Assembly (NCBI GenBank): GCA_963658405.1
Contig: CAVKQI010000003.1
Location: 1 to 64,000 of the forward strand
Source of the DNA: CAG-791 sp963658405
GTDB taxonomy: Bacteria > Bacillota > Clostridia > Lachnospirales > Lachnospiraceae
Direction of reading: 5' to 3'
DNA length: 64,000 bases
Of the stretch, positions 46,419 through 58,697 are shown piece after piece. A program made the position numbers and the translations under genes. The notes beneath the pieces are model-generated. The model saw nothing but the letters and a program-made list of their open reading frames with translations, was not told where the DNA came from and did not search any database. The first letter of the stretch is position 1. The number at the start of each line of letters is the position of its first letter.

Positions 46419-47501
46419 TCACGGTCTGTAGGGTTCTGCATCCTCCAGGACTTTCTCGCTGTATTCCTGCAGCTGGCTGCTGGGTTCGTACTCTTCGTCC
46501 TCGAACAGTAGCTCATGGAGCATGATCACATTTTCTTCCAGGGTCTCCGGCACGATACAATTGCCGATGGCGCGGCTTAAGTTAAAGGCATCTCTGTGTC
46601 CCTCGAAGGGGAAGCCTTCGCTGTTCACCACCTGATACTGGGAAAGGGCGGACAGCAGGGAAATGATCTCATTGATGTCCAGGGAGGTGGAGACATTGCC
46701 CATGACAGCGGTCACGGCACTGGCCAGCTCTCCGGCCGAGACGGTCTTGGCTTTCTCGATCATGGCGTTGATCACGGTTCGCTGCCGCTCTGTGCGTCTG
46801 TAATCGTCGCCGCCGCCATAGCGGATCCGGCAGTAGGCCGTGGCCTGCATGCCGTTCAGGATCTGTTTGCCGGGCTTCTTGACTTCGATGTAATCTACAC
46901 CGAACTCATCCGCCATGGTCAGCTGATAATTATTCAGGTGCTGGATCTCCACTTCCTCTACGTTGATCTCCACGCCGCCCAGCTGGTCGATGGCTTCGAT
47001 CAGGCCCTCGAATCCCACGGTCACGTAGTCTGTGATGTCCAGGTCCAGGTTCATATTCAGCATATTGATGGCCTGTTCCGGGCCGCCCCGGGCATAAGCC
47101 GCATTACATTTATTATAGGTATCATCCCCGATATTCAGATAGGTATCCCGGTAGACAGAGATCAGGGAAATTTCCTTCTTGTCCTGATTGACCGACATGA
47201 CGATATTGGTATCGCTTCTGGTGCCTGCCCCCAGTTCTCCATCTCTGGCATCCACGCCGAAAAGAGCGATATTGCGATAGCCAAGCTCATGTTTTTCGGT
47301 GGCATAGGAAACCGGCGTATTGATCACAATATTGGACTGGTCGATACCGATCTTCTCCACGGAGCCGGTCATCTTGACCACGACCGCCAGTGCGCCTGCA
47401 CATCCCAACAGCAGGACTGCTTCCAGAATCAGGAGAGGCAAATTGAACACAATCCGGAAATGTTTCACTTTTTTGGTTTTCTTTGTCTTTAAGTCCATCA
47501 T
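46419..47501 (-). CDS. LytR-CpsA-Psr (LCP) family cell-wall glycopolymer ligase
   Basis: Extracytoplasmic enzyme that moves glycopolymers from a lipid carrier to peptidoglycan. A basic N-terminus and one membrane helix (LLILEAVLLLGCAGALAVVV) anchor the LCP domain. Conserved parts are FGVDARDGELGAGTRSDTN with the Arg-Asp that binds the pyrophosphate, ISVYRDTYLNIG, NAAYARGGP and RIRYGGGDDYRRTERQR. The start is taken at 47501; no good ribosome binding site is visible and a TACAAT box lies only about seven bases upstream, so the start is uncertain. It is followed by a terminator. Confidence 0.9.
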   Translation of the reverse strand: MMDLKTKKTKKVKHFRIVFNLPLLILEAVLLLGCAGALAVVVKMTGSVEKIGIDQSNIVINTPVSYATEKHELGYRNIALFGVDARDGELGAGTRSDTNIVMSVNQDKKEISLISVYRDTYLNIGDDTYNKCNAAYARGGPEQAINMLNMNLDLDITDYVTVGFEGLIEAIDQLGGVEINVEEVEIQHLNNYQLTMADEFGVDYIEVKKPGKQILNGMQATAYCRIRYGGGDDYRRTERQRTVINAMIEKAKTVSAGELASAVTAVMGNVSTSLDINEIISLLSALSQYQVVNSEGFPFEGHRDAFNLSRAIGNCIVPETLEENVIMLHELLFEDEEYEPSSQLQEYSEKVLEDAEPYRP

Positions 47502-47609
47502 AATCGGAATTGTAACATGTTTGTGACAGGAAGTACACATTATTGTAACAATTGTGTAAGGGGCCACTGCCGTTAGTTTATAGACACACGGACGCCAGGC
47601 ATGCGGCGG

Positions 47610-49148
47610 TTACTGCGGCTTCGCGCTGTCAATTGCCTTCTTATAAGGCGCCATCATGCCTTCGTTCATGGCATTGTTCTGCTTTTCCATGAGCTTCGTA
47701 TGCCGCATCATAAAGCCTACCAACTGCATCATCAGCATTCGTCCCCGCTGTTTCTGCGGGAAGTCGTAGATGCCGTGCTTTTTATAGAATTCGTGGTCAG
47801 CCTTCATAAAGCCCCGCATGACCCAGATCAGATCCCGGAATATCTTCATGCCGCCCACGCCGTAGAAATTTCTGGGCTGCAGGTATTGATGCTCCAGCGC
47901 ATAGCGGAGCCTGGAGAGCATAACCTGATCAGAGGAGAAATCCGTACCCACCCCAGCCAGGAAATTGTGTCCCACATCGCAGCGGGCTTCTATGACGGTG
48001 CGCAGGTTGGGCTCTCTCTCATAATCGCCGCAGACGATATAGCCAAAGGGCATGCCTTCCGTCACGGTGCGGTGACCATTGCAAAACTGGCGGTCGTCAT
48101 ACATCTTGAAGGTCGGCCCCATGGAATGGTCCTGAATGGTAAAGGCGTAGACGATGGCCGCATTGGTCTGGATCTGCTCCCGCAGGAAGGCATCGAATCC
48201 GTCTGTATAGACGCACTTCCCGGAAGCCGCGCAGTGAAAGCAGCCAAGGCAGCCGCCCTGAAAGGGATACTCTGCCAGGTTGATGAGTCTGGTGGGAAGG
48301 GGACAGGCCTGTCGGAAGGCCTCAATACGGGCCCTGAGGGCATTATCATCTTTTCTTAAATCTGCAACGATAGCGATTGATTTGTTCGAACCATCAGCTG
48401 AATTACCACTGGCACGCGTTTTGTTTCCGGCACGCGTTTTGTTTCCGTCCCTGCTGCTTTCTATGGAAGCCTCTTTCTTATTGCTTTCTTTACTGTCTTC
48501 ATTATTATATTGGTTATTGTCCTTATTGTGATCCTCGTCGCTATATTGGCTGCTGACTCCGCATTCATCTTTGCTGCTGCATGCATGATTATCTTCTTTG
48601 ATATCTCCGCTGATAAGTTTCTCAGAAGATGCAGCCGGCTGCGCAGCAGTCAGGGGTGCTTTCTCACTGATCCCGTTTTCCACGCACCAGAGCACATAAC
48701 GGAAGAAAGAGACCGCATCCTCCTGGCCTTTCTTTGTGGTGAGATCATCCATATCTGCAGACAGGCCGTGGATCACTCGCATGCCCAGATCAAAGCAGTT
48801 GTCTTCCACATAGCGATGGGCTGTCACATCATAAAAATGTTTGGAGGTGGTAATCTGGGTGACGAATTTCCCGGAGAGATCGGCGCCGCTTTCCTTTAAA
48901 AGCCGGATAAAGCGGTGCAGCTGACTGGGTGCTAAGAATGTATAGACCGGATAGGAAAAGATGATCAGATCTGCCTCGTCCATGGCCTTTAAAGCAGGCG
49001 TTAGATCCTTTTCCAGAGAGCGGATCTGAGCCGCCGCCAATACATAGGTAAAACTGTGCTGCGGAAAACATTTCTCCAGATAGCAGCTGGTCATGGATGT
49101 GATGGAATATATTCCTCTGGGGGAACCGTTCAGAATGCAGATTTTCAT
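47610..49148 (-). CDS. Two flavodoxin-like NAD(P)H:FMN reductase domains joined by a polar linker
   Basis: A 512-residue protein with two NADPH-dependent FMN reductase-like domains. The first (KICILNGSPRGIYSITSMT, residues 1 to about 165) has the FMN-phosphate loop; the second (about 260-512) begins IAIVADLRKDDNALRAR and holds a cysteine cluster GCLGCFHCAASGKC that in related iron-sulfur flavoproteins binds a cluster. The linker between them is about 90 residues rich in Asn, Asp, Ser and Lys with GNKTRA repeated twice and A/T-richer codons. The first domain lacks the cluster. Substrate unknown; electron transfer or quinone reduction is likely. Confidence 0.85.
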   Translation of the reverse strand: MKICILNGSPRGIYSITSMTSCYLEKCFPQHSFTYVLAAAQIRSLEKDLTPALKAMDEADLIIFSYPVYTFLAPSQLHRFIRLLKESGADLSGKFVTQITTSKHFYDVTAHRYVEDNCFDLGMRVIHGLSADMDDLTTKKGQEDAVSFFRYVLWCVENGISEKAPLTAAQPAASSEKLISGDIKEDNHACSSKDECGVSSQYSDEDHNKDNNQYNNEDSKESNKKEASIESSRDGNKTRAGNKTRASGNSADGSNKSIAIVADLRKDDNALRARIEAFRQACPLPTRLINLAEYPFQGGCLGCFHCAASGKCVYTDGFDAFLREQIQTNAAIVYAFTIQDHSMGPTFKMYDDRQFCNGHRTVTEGMPFGYIVCGDYEREPNLRTVIEARCDVGHNFLAGVGTDFSSDQVMLSRLRYALEHQYLQPRNFYGVGGMKIFRDLIWVMRGFMKADHEFYKKHGIYDFPQKQRGRMLMMQLVGFMMRHTKLMEKQNNAMNEGMMAPYKKAIDSAKPQ

Positions 49149-49162
49149 TTTATCCTTTCTGT

Positions 49163-49858
49163 GCCGCTGCAGAGCAGCGGCAGCGCGAAGGGAATTTCGC
49201 GAAGGCGAATTCCCTGATGCGATCCCTGAGGATGAGGCATAGCCTCATACTCGCAATGCCTTAAAATGACATCAGTCATTTTAAGGCATTTGTTTCCTTT
49301 CTGTGCCGCTGCAGCGCAGCGGCACCCTGAGGAGAATTTCGCGCAGGCGAATTCTCCGATAGGATCTCAGAGGATGAGGCAAAGCCTCATCCTCGTAATG
49401 ACATAAAATGACATCAGTCATTTTATGTCATTTTTTCTCCTTGCCGCTGCAGAGCAGCGGCAGCGCGAAGGGAATTTCGCGAAGGCGAATTCCCTGATGC
49501 GATCCCTGAGGATGAGGCATAGCCTCATACTCGCAATGCCTTAAAATGACATCAGTCATTTTAAGGCATTTGTTTCCTTTCTGTGCCGCTGCAGCGCAGC
49601 GGCACCCTGAGGAGAATTTCGCGCAGGCGAATTCTCCGATAGGATCTCAGAGGATGAGGCAAAGCCTCATCCTCGTAATGACATAAAATGACATCAGTCA
49701 TTTTATGTCATTTTTTCTCCTTGCCGCTGCAGAGCAGCGGCAGCGCGAAGGGAATTTCGCGAAGGCGAATTCCCTGATGCGATCCCTGAGGATGAGGCAT
49801 CGCCTCATCCTCGTAATGCCTTAAAATGACATCGGTCATTTTAAGACGTTTATTGCCT
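49163..49858. repeat. Tandem array of five mosaic hairpin elements with an exact 280-base duplication
   Basis: Units begin at 49163, 49305, 49443, 49585 and 49723 and alternate between two subtypes of 142 and 138 bases. The pair starting at 49163 and the pair at 49443 appear identical over 280 bases. Each unit has A (gccgctgc-3-gcagcggc), B, C (ggatgaggc-ata-gcctcatcc) and D (aatgccttaaaatgac-atca-gtcattttaaggcatt or taatgacataaaatgac with complement). The last unit's D arm contains the dus stop codon. Confidence 0.97.
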
Positions 49859-50792
49859 TTCGCACGGCTGCCTTATATTCCGGCATGCGCTGTGCCTTGC
49901 GGATCTCTTTGGCCAGGGAGGCGCCGTCCGGGCGTCCCTGAAGCATGAAATTCCACAGATCCTTCATCTTAAAAAGGACATTCCTGTCATCGCCGATCAC
50001 TTCCTGATATCGGCTCACCAGTGCATCGTGGAATTCCCGGAAGCGGTCATCCATAACCGGTACGGACACATTCTCTGCTTTTTCTACCTTCTCTGCCAAG
50101 GCGGGATCCCGCAAAAGTCCCCGTCCGATCATGACGGTCTCTGTCTGCGGAAAAGAAGCGGCAAACTCCTGCACCGCCTGCAGATCAAAGAGGTCCCCAT
50201 TGTAAACCACCGGATTTTTGCTTTCCTGCAGGATCTCCCGGAAGACATCCAGGTGCACGGCACCTTTGTAGAATTCCTTCTGCACTCTGGGATGCACGAT
50301 CAGTTCCTTTACCGGATACTGATTATAGATCTGCAATAGTCTCTCCCACTCCTGCGGATCATTTCTGCCGATCCTGGTCTTGATGGAAACGGCAAACGCT
50401 CCCGCCGCCACAGAAGGATCTTTATAGATCTCATCTAAGAACCGGTCCAGTTCCTCCGGAAAGCCGAGGAATCCTGCGCCCTTCTTTTTGGCAGCCACGG
50501 TGCCGGAGGGACAGCCCAGATTTAGATTGATCTCCGGATAGCCCATGCCGGCCAGGCGTTTTGCTGTCTCCAGAAAGCCGCCGGCGTGATTGGTGAGAAT
50601 CTGGGGCACCACCGGCATGCCCTCATTATTTTCCGGCAGCACGTCCCGCATTTCCTTTGTGCTCAGCGGCTGGTCAGGACGGAGGGATACAAAAGGAGTA
50701 AAGTACTTTTCCACACCCTTATAATACCGGTGATGAAGCTGTCTGTAGGTATAGGTAGTGATCCCCTCCATAGGCGCAAAATAGATATGCAT
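49836..50792 (-). CDS. dus: tRNA-dihydrouridine synthase
   Basis: FMN enzyme that reduces uridines in the D-loop of tRNA. It begins MHIYFAPMEGITTYTYR; the catalytic cysteine is in INLNLGCPSG, and later motifs SIKTRIG, LIVHPRVQKEFYKG, NPVVYNGDL and VMIGRGLLRDP bind FMN and phosphate. Start used is the ATG at 50792, eight bases after AAGGA; another ATG two codons earlier is possible. The final codons (NVLK stop) lie inside a hairpin repeat, so the C-terminus may have been set by insertion of that element. Confidence 0.93.
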   Translation of the reverse strand: MHIYFAPMEGITTYTYRQLHHRYYKGVEKYFTPFVSLRPDQPLSTKEMRDVLPENNEGMPVVPQILTNHAGGFLETAKRLAGMGYPEINLNLGCPSGTVAAKKKGAGFLGFPEELDRFLDEIYKDPSVAAGAFAVSIKTRIGRNDPQEWERLLQIYNQYPVKELIVHPRVQKEFYKGAVHLDVFREILQESKNPVVYNGDLFDLQAVQEFAASFPQTETVMIGRGLLRDPALAEKVEKAENVSVPVMDDRFREFHDALVSRYQEVIGDDRNVLFKMKDLWNFMLQGRPDGASLAKEIRKAQRMPEYKAAVRKAINVLK

Positions 50793-50817
50793 AGCCATAG
50801 TCCTTTTTCTGTATTTC

Positions 50818-51333
50818 CTATATTTCTGTGTTCGTTTGCTGCAGCTCTCTTTTGTAGGCTCTGCCCTCTTCCACATAGTGCAGCGCATTGCCCCGGTTAG
50901 ACTGGATCTCCTCTTCCCGGAGACTTCTTTTTATCCTGGCGGGGCTTCCCATCACCAGGGAGCCGTCGGGAATGACTGTATTCTGCGTGACCAGCGCGCC
51001 GGCGCCCACGATGCAGTTCTGCCCGATGACAGCGCCGTTTAAGACGATGGCGCCCATGCCGATCAGCGTATTGCTCCCCACGGTGCAGCCGTGCACGATG
51101 GCGCCGTGACCGATGGTCACATCATCGCCGATGCTGACACTGTAGCCCTTATCCACATGGATGACGCAGTTGTCCTGCACATTGGTGCGGGCCCCGATCT
51201 GCACAGAGCCTTCTCCTGCCCGGATGGTGGCATGAAACCAGACGCTGCAGTCCTCTCCGATGGATACTTCTCCGTAAACCGCCGCATCCGGCGCCACGAA
51301 GGCAGATGGATGTATCTGTGGTTTTTTCAGCAT
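50818..51333 (-). CDS. Gamma carbonic anhydrase-like hexapeptide protein
   Basis: Left-handed beta-helix trimer of the gamma carbonic anhydrase/PaaY/YrdA family, 171 residues. Hexapeptide repeats run from residue 10 to 130. The metal histidines are in DNCVIHVDKG and TIGHGAIVHGC, the spacing of the active family. Start ATG at 51333. It ends just before dus, with a 26-base gap, so the two are co-transcribed. Enzymatic activity as carbonic anhydrase is likely but not certain for this subfamily. Confidence 0.9.
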   Translation of the reverse strand: MLKKPQIHPSAFVAPDAAVYGEVSIGEDCSVWFHATIRAGEGSVQIGARTNVQDNCVIHVDKGYSVSIGDDVTIGHGAIVHGCTVGSNTLIGMGAIVLNGAVIGQNCIVGAGALVTQNTVIPDGSLVMGSPARIKRSLREEEIQSNRGNALHYVEEGRAYKRELQQTNTEI

Positions 51334-51487
51334 AACGGCCTCCTATTCTGTGCAGTCTTGCTGCCCGAATATGATTTGCCCGGACACAATGCAAATTCGC
51401 CCACGTAAATATTTCCGGTCATTCACGAAAGGGTGCATCTGCATCGTCAACTGACTCTGAAAGAAATGTCCCGGTGTTTTGTTCTCT

Positions 51488-51790
51488 TTAAACCTCGAAA
51501 TCCAGGCAGACACGGTTCTTGACATTGGGTCTTACCTTGCCGTTGGCCACGGCCACGTGCGCCGGATGTACGGAGTATCCCTTCAGGGATGCGGCATCTG
51601 CAAATTCTGTCTCCAGCATGGCATCTGCATTGGAGGAAGCCAGGCCGTTTGTATGTACTTCGATCTTTAAAAGACCGGGGATCTGTCCGGCTAATCCCTC
51701 CAGTCCTTCCTTGATGCCTGCCTTGATCTGCTCCTTCTCCTCTGCGGAAAACTCATCCTTTAACTGCCATAAAATAATATGTCTTACCAT
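51488..51790 (-). CDS. Dabb family (stress-responsive A/B barrel) protein
   Basis: A 100-residue ferredoxin-like dimeric barrel starting MVRHIILWQLKDEFSAEEKE, typical of Dabb proteins. These are found in stress responses and in enzyme superfamilies, with no uniform activity. The start at 51790 follows GGAGAGAAAC. A pair of hairpin elements lies between it and ribF. The 154-base gap to the next gene shows no clear structure. Confidence 0.88.
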   Translation of the reverse strand: MVRHIILWQLKDEFSAEEKEQIKAGIKEGLEGLAGQIPGLLKIEVHTNGLASSNADAMLETEFADAASLKGYSVHPAHVAVANGKVRPNVKNRVCLDFEV

Positions 51791-51804
51791 GTTTCTCTCC
51801 ATTC

Positions 51805-51980
51805 TGCCGCCATCGCTGCGGCAAATCTGATTTCATTCTTACCTTACTATGCCGCTGCAAGGCAGCGGCAGCACGAGGAGAATTTCGCGCAGGCGAATTC
51901 TCCGATGTGATCCCGAATTGATGACGTATGCGGCATCAATTCGCGTTTGAAAGAAATGCCATCGGGCATTTCTTTCAAAC
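51805..51980. repeat. Mosaic hairpin elements (A, then A-B-C-D) between ribF and the Dabb gene
   Basis: First a lone A-type hairpin, tgccgc-catcgct-gcggca (51805-51823), then A gccgctgc-aag-gcagcggc (51851-51869), B gaatttcgcgcaggcgaattc, C-like cgaattgatg and cggcatcaattcg, and D tttgaaagaaatgcc-atcg-ggcatttctttcaaa in pieces, ending at the ribF stop codon. Confidence 0.9.
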
Positions 51981-52910
51981 TTAACTTCTGTGATAGGTTC
52001 TGCCTGCTGCCACATCTGCCTCCATGGTTCTCTGCAGTTCTTCCATGCCGGAAAATTTTCTCTCCGGACGGCGGTAGGTCAGCAGCTTCGTGACCGCCTC
52101 TTTCCCATAGAGATCTCCGTCAAAATCATAGAGGTAGGTCTCTACCGTGATGGGAGGCTGTCCCGGATGCTCCTGTCTGGAAATCGTGGGCTTGCGGCCT
52201 ATGTTCGTCATGCCTGTGTATTCTTTTCCCTCGATCTCCACTCTGGAATAATATACGCCGAAGGGAGGCAGTAGCTTACTCTCTGCCGGTGTCTGATTGA
52301 TGGTGGGAATCCCCATCGTCCGACCGAGTTCGTTGCCGTGACAGATCACGCCTTCCACCCGGTAAGGCTCTCCCAGCATGGCAGATGCTTTCTCCATCTG
52401 TCCTTTTTCCACGTATAGGCGGATCAGGGTAGAACTCACTTCCTGCCCGTCTATCTTTACCTTTTCCACCTTTTCGGAGGAAAAGCCGTATTCCTTCTCA
52501 AGGCTGCGAAGAAGGGCGAAATCCCCTGCGCCCTTGTCGCCGAAGGAAAGATCACTGCCCGCTGCCACGAATCCGGCATGCATCTGTCCTGCCATGATCT
52601 CGCGGACGAAGGCTGTCGGCTCCGTGGCCGCGGTCTGTCTCGTCAGCGGAAATTCCACCAGATAATCGATGCCGATCTCAGAAAGCACATGCCGCTTTTC
52701 CTCCGGTGTCATCAGTTCCTTTACATCCCCTTTTCCGAAAAAAACGGCCGGAGAGGGAGAAAAGGTAAAGACCGCACTGCGCAGGCCTTCTCTTTTCTGA
52801 ATGGTCTCCAGGATTTTTCGGTGCCCCAGATGTACGCCGTCAAATTTGCCGATGGCCATGGCGGTGGGCTCTTCTATATGAAAGTCTGTTGTACCGGATA
52901 TTATTACCAT
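51981..52910 (-). CDS. ribF: Bifunctional riboflavin kinase/FAD synthetase
   Basis: Makes FMN and FAD from riboflavin. The N-terminal nucleotidyltransferase domain shows IGKFDGVHLGHRKIL, and the C-terminal kinase barrel shows GRTMGIPTINQTP and GMTNIGRKPTI. The PTAN motif common in RibF is PTIN here, a mild change. Start is the ATG at 52910, after GTGGAAAAGATT; upstream open frame overlaps truB and is not coding. It follows truB by 25 bases as last gene of the nus-type operon before the hairpin element. Confidence 0.95.
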   Translation of the reverse strand: MVIISGTTDFHIEEPTAMAIGKFDGVHLGHRKILETIQKREGLRSAVFTFSPSPAVFFGKGDVKELMTPEEKRHVLSEIGIDYLVEFPLTRQTAATEPTAFVREIMAGQMHAGFVAAGSDLSFGDKGAGDFALLRSLEKEYGFSSEKVEKVKIDGQEVSSTLIRLYVEKGQMEKASAMLGEPYRVEGVICHGNELGRTMGIPTINQTPAESKLLPPFGVYYSRVEIEGKEYTGMTNIGRKPTISRQEHPGQPPITVETYLYDFDGDLYGKEAVTKLLTYRRPERKFSGMEELQRTMEADVAAGRTYHRS

Positions 52911-52935
52911 AATCTTTTCCACCGCTGTCTCAGAA

Positions 52936-53898
52936 TCAGAACATCTTTTCCACAAGCAGCATGCCCTTTCCCTGATCAAAGCGGTACAGTCCTCGGAAAT
53001 TTCCGTCCTGTGCATAGATGCGCACCCGTTCCTGCTCCCGAAGGAAAGGCAGCTTTCCTTCATTCTCTTCCTGGCTGGTCACCTGGGAGAGGCGCAGGGC
53101 ATTGCCGTTATCCAGAAAGCGCTGTCCTTCCTCTGTGACTGTCAGTGCCGGCGCATCGTCAAAGAAGCTGTCGATGGGCTGCACGTGTGGGCGAATCGCC
53201 GACTGTCTTTTCTCCGGGTCCGGATCCTCTTCCTGTCCCCGGGCGATTTCCTCGATCTGTCCCAGCGTCAGGGCATCCTCCAGAAGGAAATTCCCCACTC
53301 TGGTCCGAATAAGGCTCTCCATGGCACCGCCCACGCCCAGCTTCTGCCCCAGGTCATGACACAGGGTCCGGATATAGGTGCCCTTGGAGCAGCGCACTCG
53401 CATCCTGACAAGAGGCAGATCGATCTCCAGGATCTCCAGCTCATAGATCTGAACATTTCTGGGCTTTCTCTCTACGGTCTGTCCCGCCCTTGCCAGCTCA
53501 TAGAGCTTTTTGCCGTTTACCTTAAGGGCCGAATACATTGGCGGGATCTGGGCATAAGTCCCAAGGAAGGAGGCGGCCTCCCGGCGGATCCTTTCCTCCG
53601 TGACCGTCTCACTTACTTCCTGCTCCGGCTTCTGTGCCAGCACCTGTCCGCTCATATCCTGGGTGTCTGTCTCCACGCCCAGATGCAGCACCGCCACGTA
53701 TTCCTTGTCCCGGTCAGCGATCAGGTCGCACAGCTTCGTGCCCTTTCCCAGGCAGACCGGCAGCACGCCGGTGGCATCCGGGTCCAGGGTACCGGTGTGA
53801 CCGATCTTTTTCTGCCGCAGGATTCCCCGCAGCTTGGCCACCACGTCATTGGAGGTAAAACCGGCCTCCTTATATACTGTCAGCATTCCGTCGAGCAT
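52936..53898 (-). CDS. truB: tRNA pseudouridine-55 synthase
   Basis: Isomerises U55 in the T-loop of tRNA. The catalytic Asp is in IGHTGTLDPDATGVLPVCLG; later motifs are KVNGKKLYELARAG and CSKGTYIRTLCHDLG. The C-terminal PUA-like region is present. An acidic insertion (EEIARGQEEDPDPEKRQSA) occurs near residue 230. A lone A-type hairpin (53922-53940) separates it from nrnA. Confidence 0.95.
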   Translation of the reverse strand: MLDGMLTVYKEAGFTSNDVVAKLRGILRQKKIGHTGTLDPDATGVLPVCLGKGTKLCDLIADRDKEYVAVLHLGVETDTQDMSGQVLAQKPEQEVSETVTEERIRREAASFLGTYAQIPPMYSALKVNGKKLYELARAGQTVERKPRNVQIYELEILEIDLPLVRMRVRCSKGTYIRTLCHDLGQKLGVGGAMESLIRTRVGNFLLEDALTLGQIEEIARGQEEDPDPEKRQSAIRPHVQPIDSFFDDAPALTVTEEGQRFLDNGNALRLSQVTSQEENEGKLPFLREQERVRIYAQDGNFRGLYRFDQGKGMLLVEKMF

Positions 53899-53921
53899 AT
53901 CTGTACAAATAACCTTTCTGT

Positions 53922-53940
53922 GCCGCTGCCTTGCTGCGGC
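53922..53940. repeat. Lone A-type hairpin between nrnA and truB
   Basis: gccgctgccttgctgcggc, a variant of module A with arms GCCGC/GCGGC, placed about 20 bases before the truB start. Confidence 0.7.
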
Positions 53941-53951
53941 TGTCTGCGGAT

Positions 53952-54908
53952 CTATGCCTTCTTTAACTGCATATCAATACTCTTGGAAAGATTATTGATG
54001 ATGTCGTGGTAAGGCGCCGATGTGGTAAAGCCGGCCGCCCGCATGTGACCGCCGCCGCCGTAGAACTTGGCGACTGCCGATACGTCCACGCTGCCGTCGG
54101 AGCGAAGGCTCACCTTGTAGGTCAGCGGTGCCACCTGGTACATAAAGATCGCACACTTTACGCCCTTGATCAGCTTAAGCTGGCTGGCGATGCCCTCTAA
54201 GTCCTTGGATGTCACCTGATAAAAATCCATGGTCTTGCGCTCGATGACGCTGACCACGCACTGCCCGTCCATGAAGCGGATGCTCTCTAAGAGCGCTCTG
54301 CCAAGGATCTGGGTCTGCCAGTAGGTCTTTTCATAAAAGATGCCGTTGATGATGCTGGTGAAATCAAAGCCATAGGAAATGAGATCGCCGGCGGCCGTCA
54401 TGGTCTCCTTCGTGGTATTGGAATACTTAAAGACGCCGGTATCGGTCATCATGCCGATATACAGTGCCCTGGCAATGGGCTCATCTAAAAGGCTGTGATC
54501 CAGAAGACGGTATACCATCTCGCAGGTACTGCTGGCCTTCGGGTCCACTTCGTTCACATCTCCGTCTCCGGAATTGGTCACGTGGTGGTCGATATTGATC
54601 TTTTTTGCTGCCCTGTCAAAAAACGGCTTCGCCTCCCCCAGACGATCTGCCGTGGTATCAAAGGCGATAAAGACATCATACTGCTCTATGTTCGTCTGAA
54701 AATCAGAGCGGATCTGCTCTGTCCCAGGCATGTATTCCCGGATGGCATCCGAAAAATCTTCCAGAAAGACATCGATCCTTGCCTCCGGCAGGAGCTTTTT
54801 CAGATACAGGCAGGTGCCCATGCAGGCGCCGATACAGTCTCCGTCCGGATGCTCATGGCCGCCGAGTGCAATGGTTTTTGCTCCTTTTAATTCTTCTGCT
54901 AAATTCAT
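53952..54908 (-). CDS. nrnA: DHH/DHHA1 nanoRNase/pAp phosphatase
   Basis: Degrades short oligoribonucleotides and dephosphorylates pAp. DHH motifs are visible: GGHEHPDGDCIGACMG, VFIAFDTTADRLG, NIDHHVTNSGDGD, and the DHHA1 domain ends with FYGGGGHMRAAGF. Start is ATG at 54908 with GGAGGAG before it; the 57 upstream codons have no site. The gene sits between rbfA and truB as in many Bacillota. Confidence 0.95.
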   Translation of the reverse strand: MNLAEELKGAKTIALGGHEHPDGDCIGACMGTCLYLKKLLPEARIDVFLEDFSDAIREYMPGTEQIRSDFQTNIEQYDVFIAFDTTADRLGEAKPFFDRAAKKINIDHHVTNSGDGDVNEVDPKASSTCEMVYRLLDHSLLDEPIARALYIGMMTDTGVFKYSNTTKETMTAAGDLISYGFDFTSIINGIFYEKTYWQTQILGRALLESIRFMDGQCVVSVIERKTMDFYQVTSKDLEGIASQLKLIKGVKCAIFMYQVAPLTYKVSLRSDGSVDVSAVAKFYGGGGHMRAAGFTTSAPYHDIINNLSKSIDMQLKKA

Positions 54909-55011
54909 ACTCCTCCAATCCGCACCGATAAAGTGCATAAAACCGGTATCTTTCCCATTCAGAGACAGATACCGGTCTGCTTGCTCAGAGTCATTTAAGT
55001 TAAGACGCCGC

Positions 55012-55454
55012 TTACTCGTCTCCTGTTTCCTCTCCGCTTTGGGAAAGATCTTCCTCCTCGGGGACTTCATCCTGCACATCCCCTCTGGCGATCTCGGCTG
55101 CTCTGTCTGCTGCAGAGACCACGTCGATCTTGTGGCTCATGGCCACGCCGTAGGCGATGGAATCATCCAGGATGAAACGAAGCTCCGGGGTATTGCGCAG
55201 GTTGACCTTTTTGGCCAGTGCGCTGCGGATAAAGCCTTCCGCACTGCGCAGGCCGTCGATGGTCTTCTTTCCTGCGTCGCCGCCGGAGTAGACGCTGATC
55301 CAGACCTTGCAGGTCTTTAGATCCGGCGCCACTTCTGCCTGCATGACACTGGCCAGCTTATCTACCCGGGGATCCTTGATCTCCCGGCTGATGATCTCTG
55401 CCAGTGCCCGCTGCACTTCATCATTGATGCGGCGGTTCTTCACACTGTTTTTTC

Positions 55455-55458
<4 letters not shown>
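55012..55458 (-). CDS. rbfA: Ribosome-binding factor A
   Basis: KH-fold factor for 30S maturation. It starts MRKNSVKNRRINDEVQRALAEII and has the conserved KDPRV, and an acidic tail (EEEDLSQSGEETGDE). The ATG overlaps the infB stop by four bases (ATGA). Confidence 0.96.

Positions 55459-58674
<3,216 letters not shown>

Positions 58675-58697
<23 letters not shown>

Noticed and set aside
49163..49858. CRISPR array
   Set aside because: Units are 138-142 bases, internally palindromic and contain no unique spacers; no cas genes nearby.
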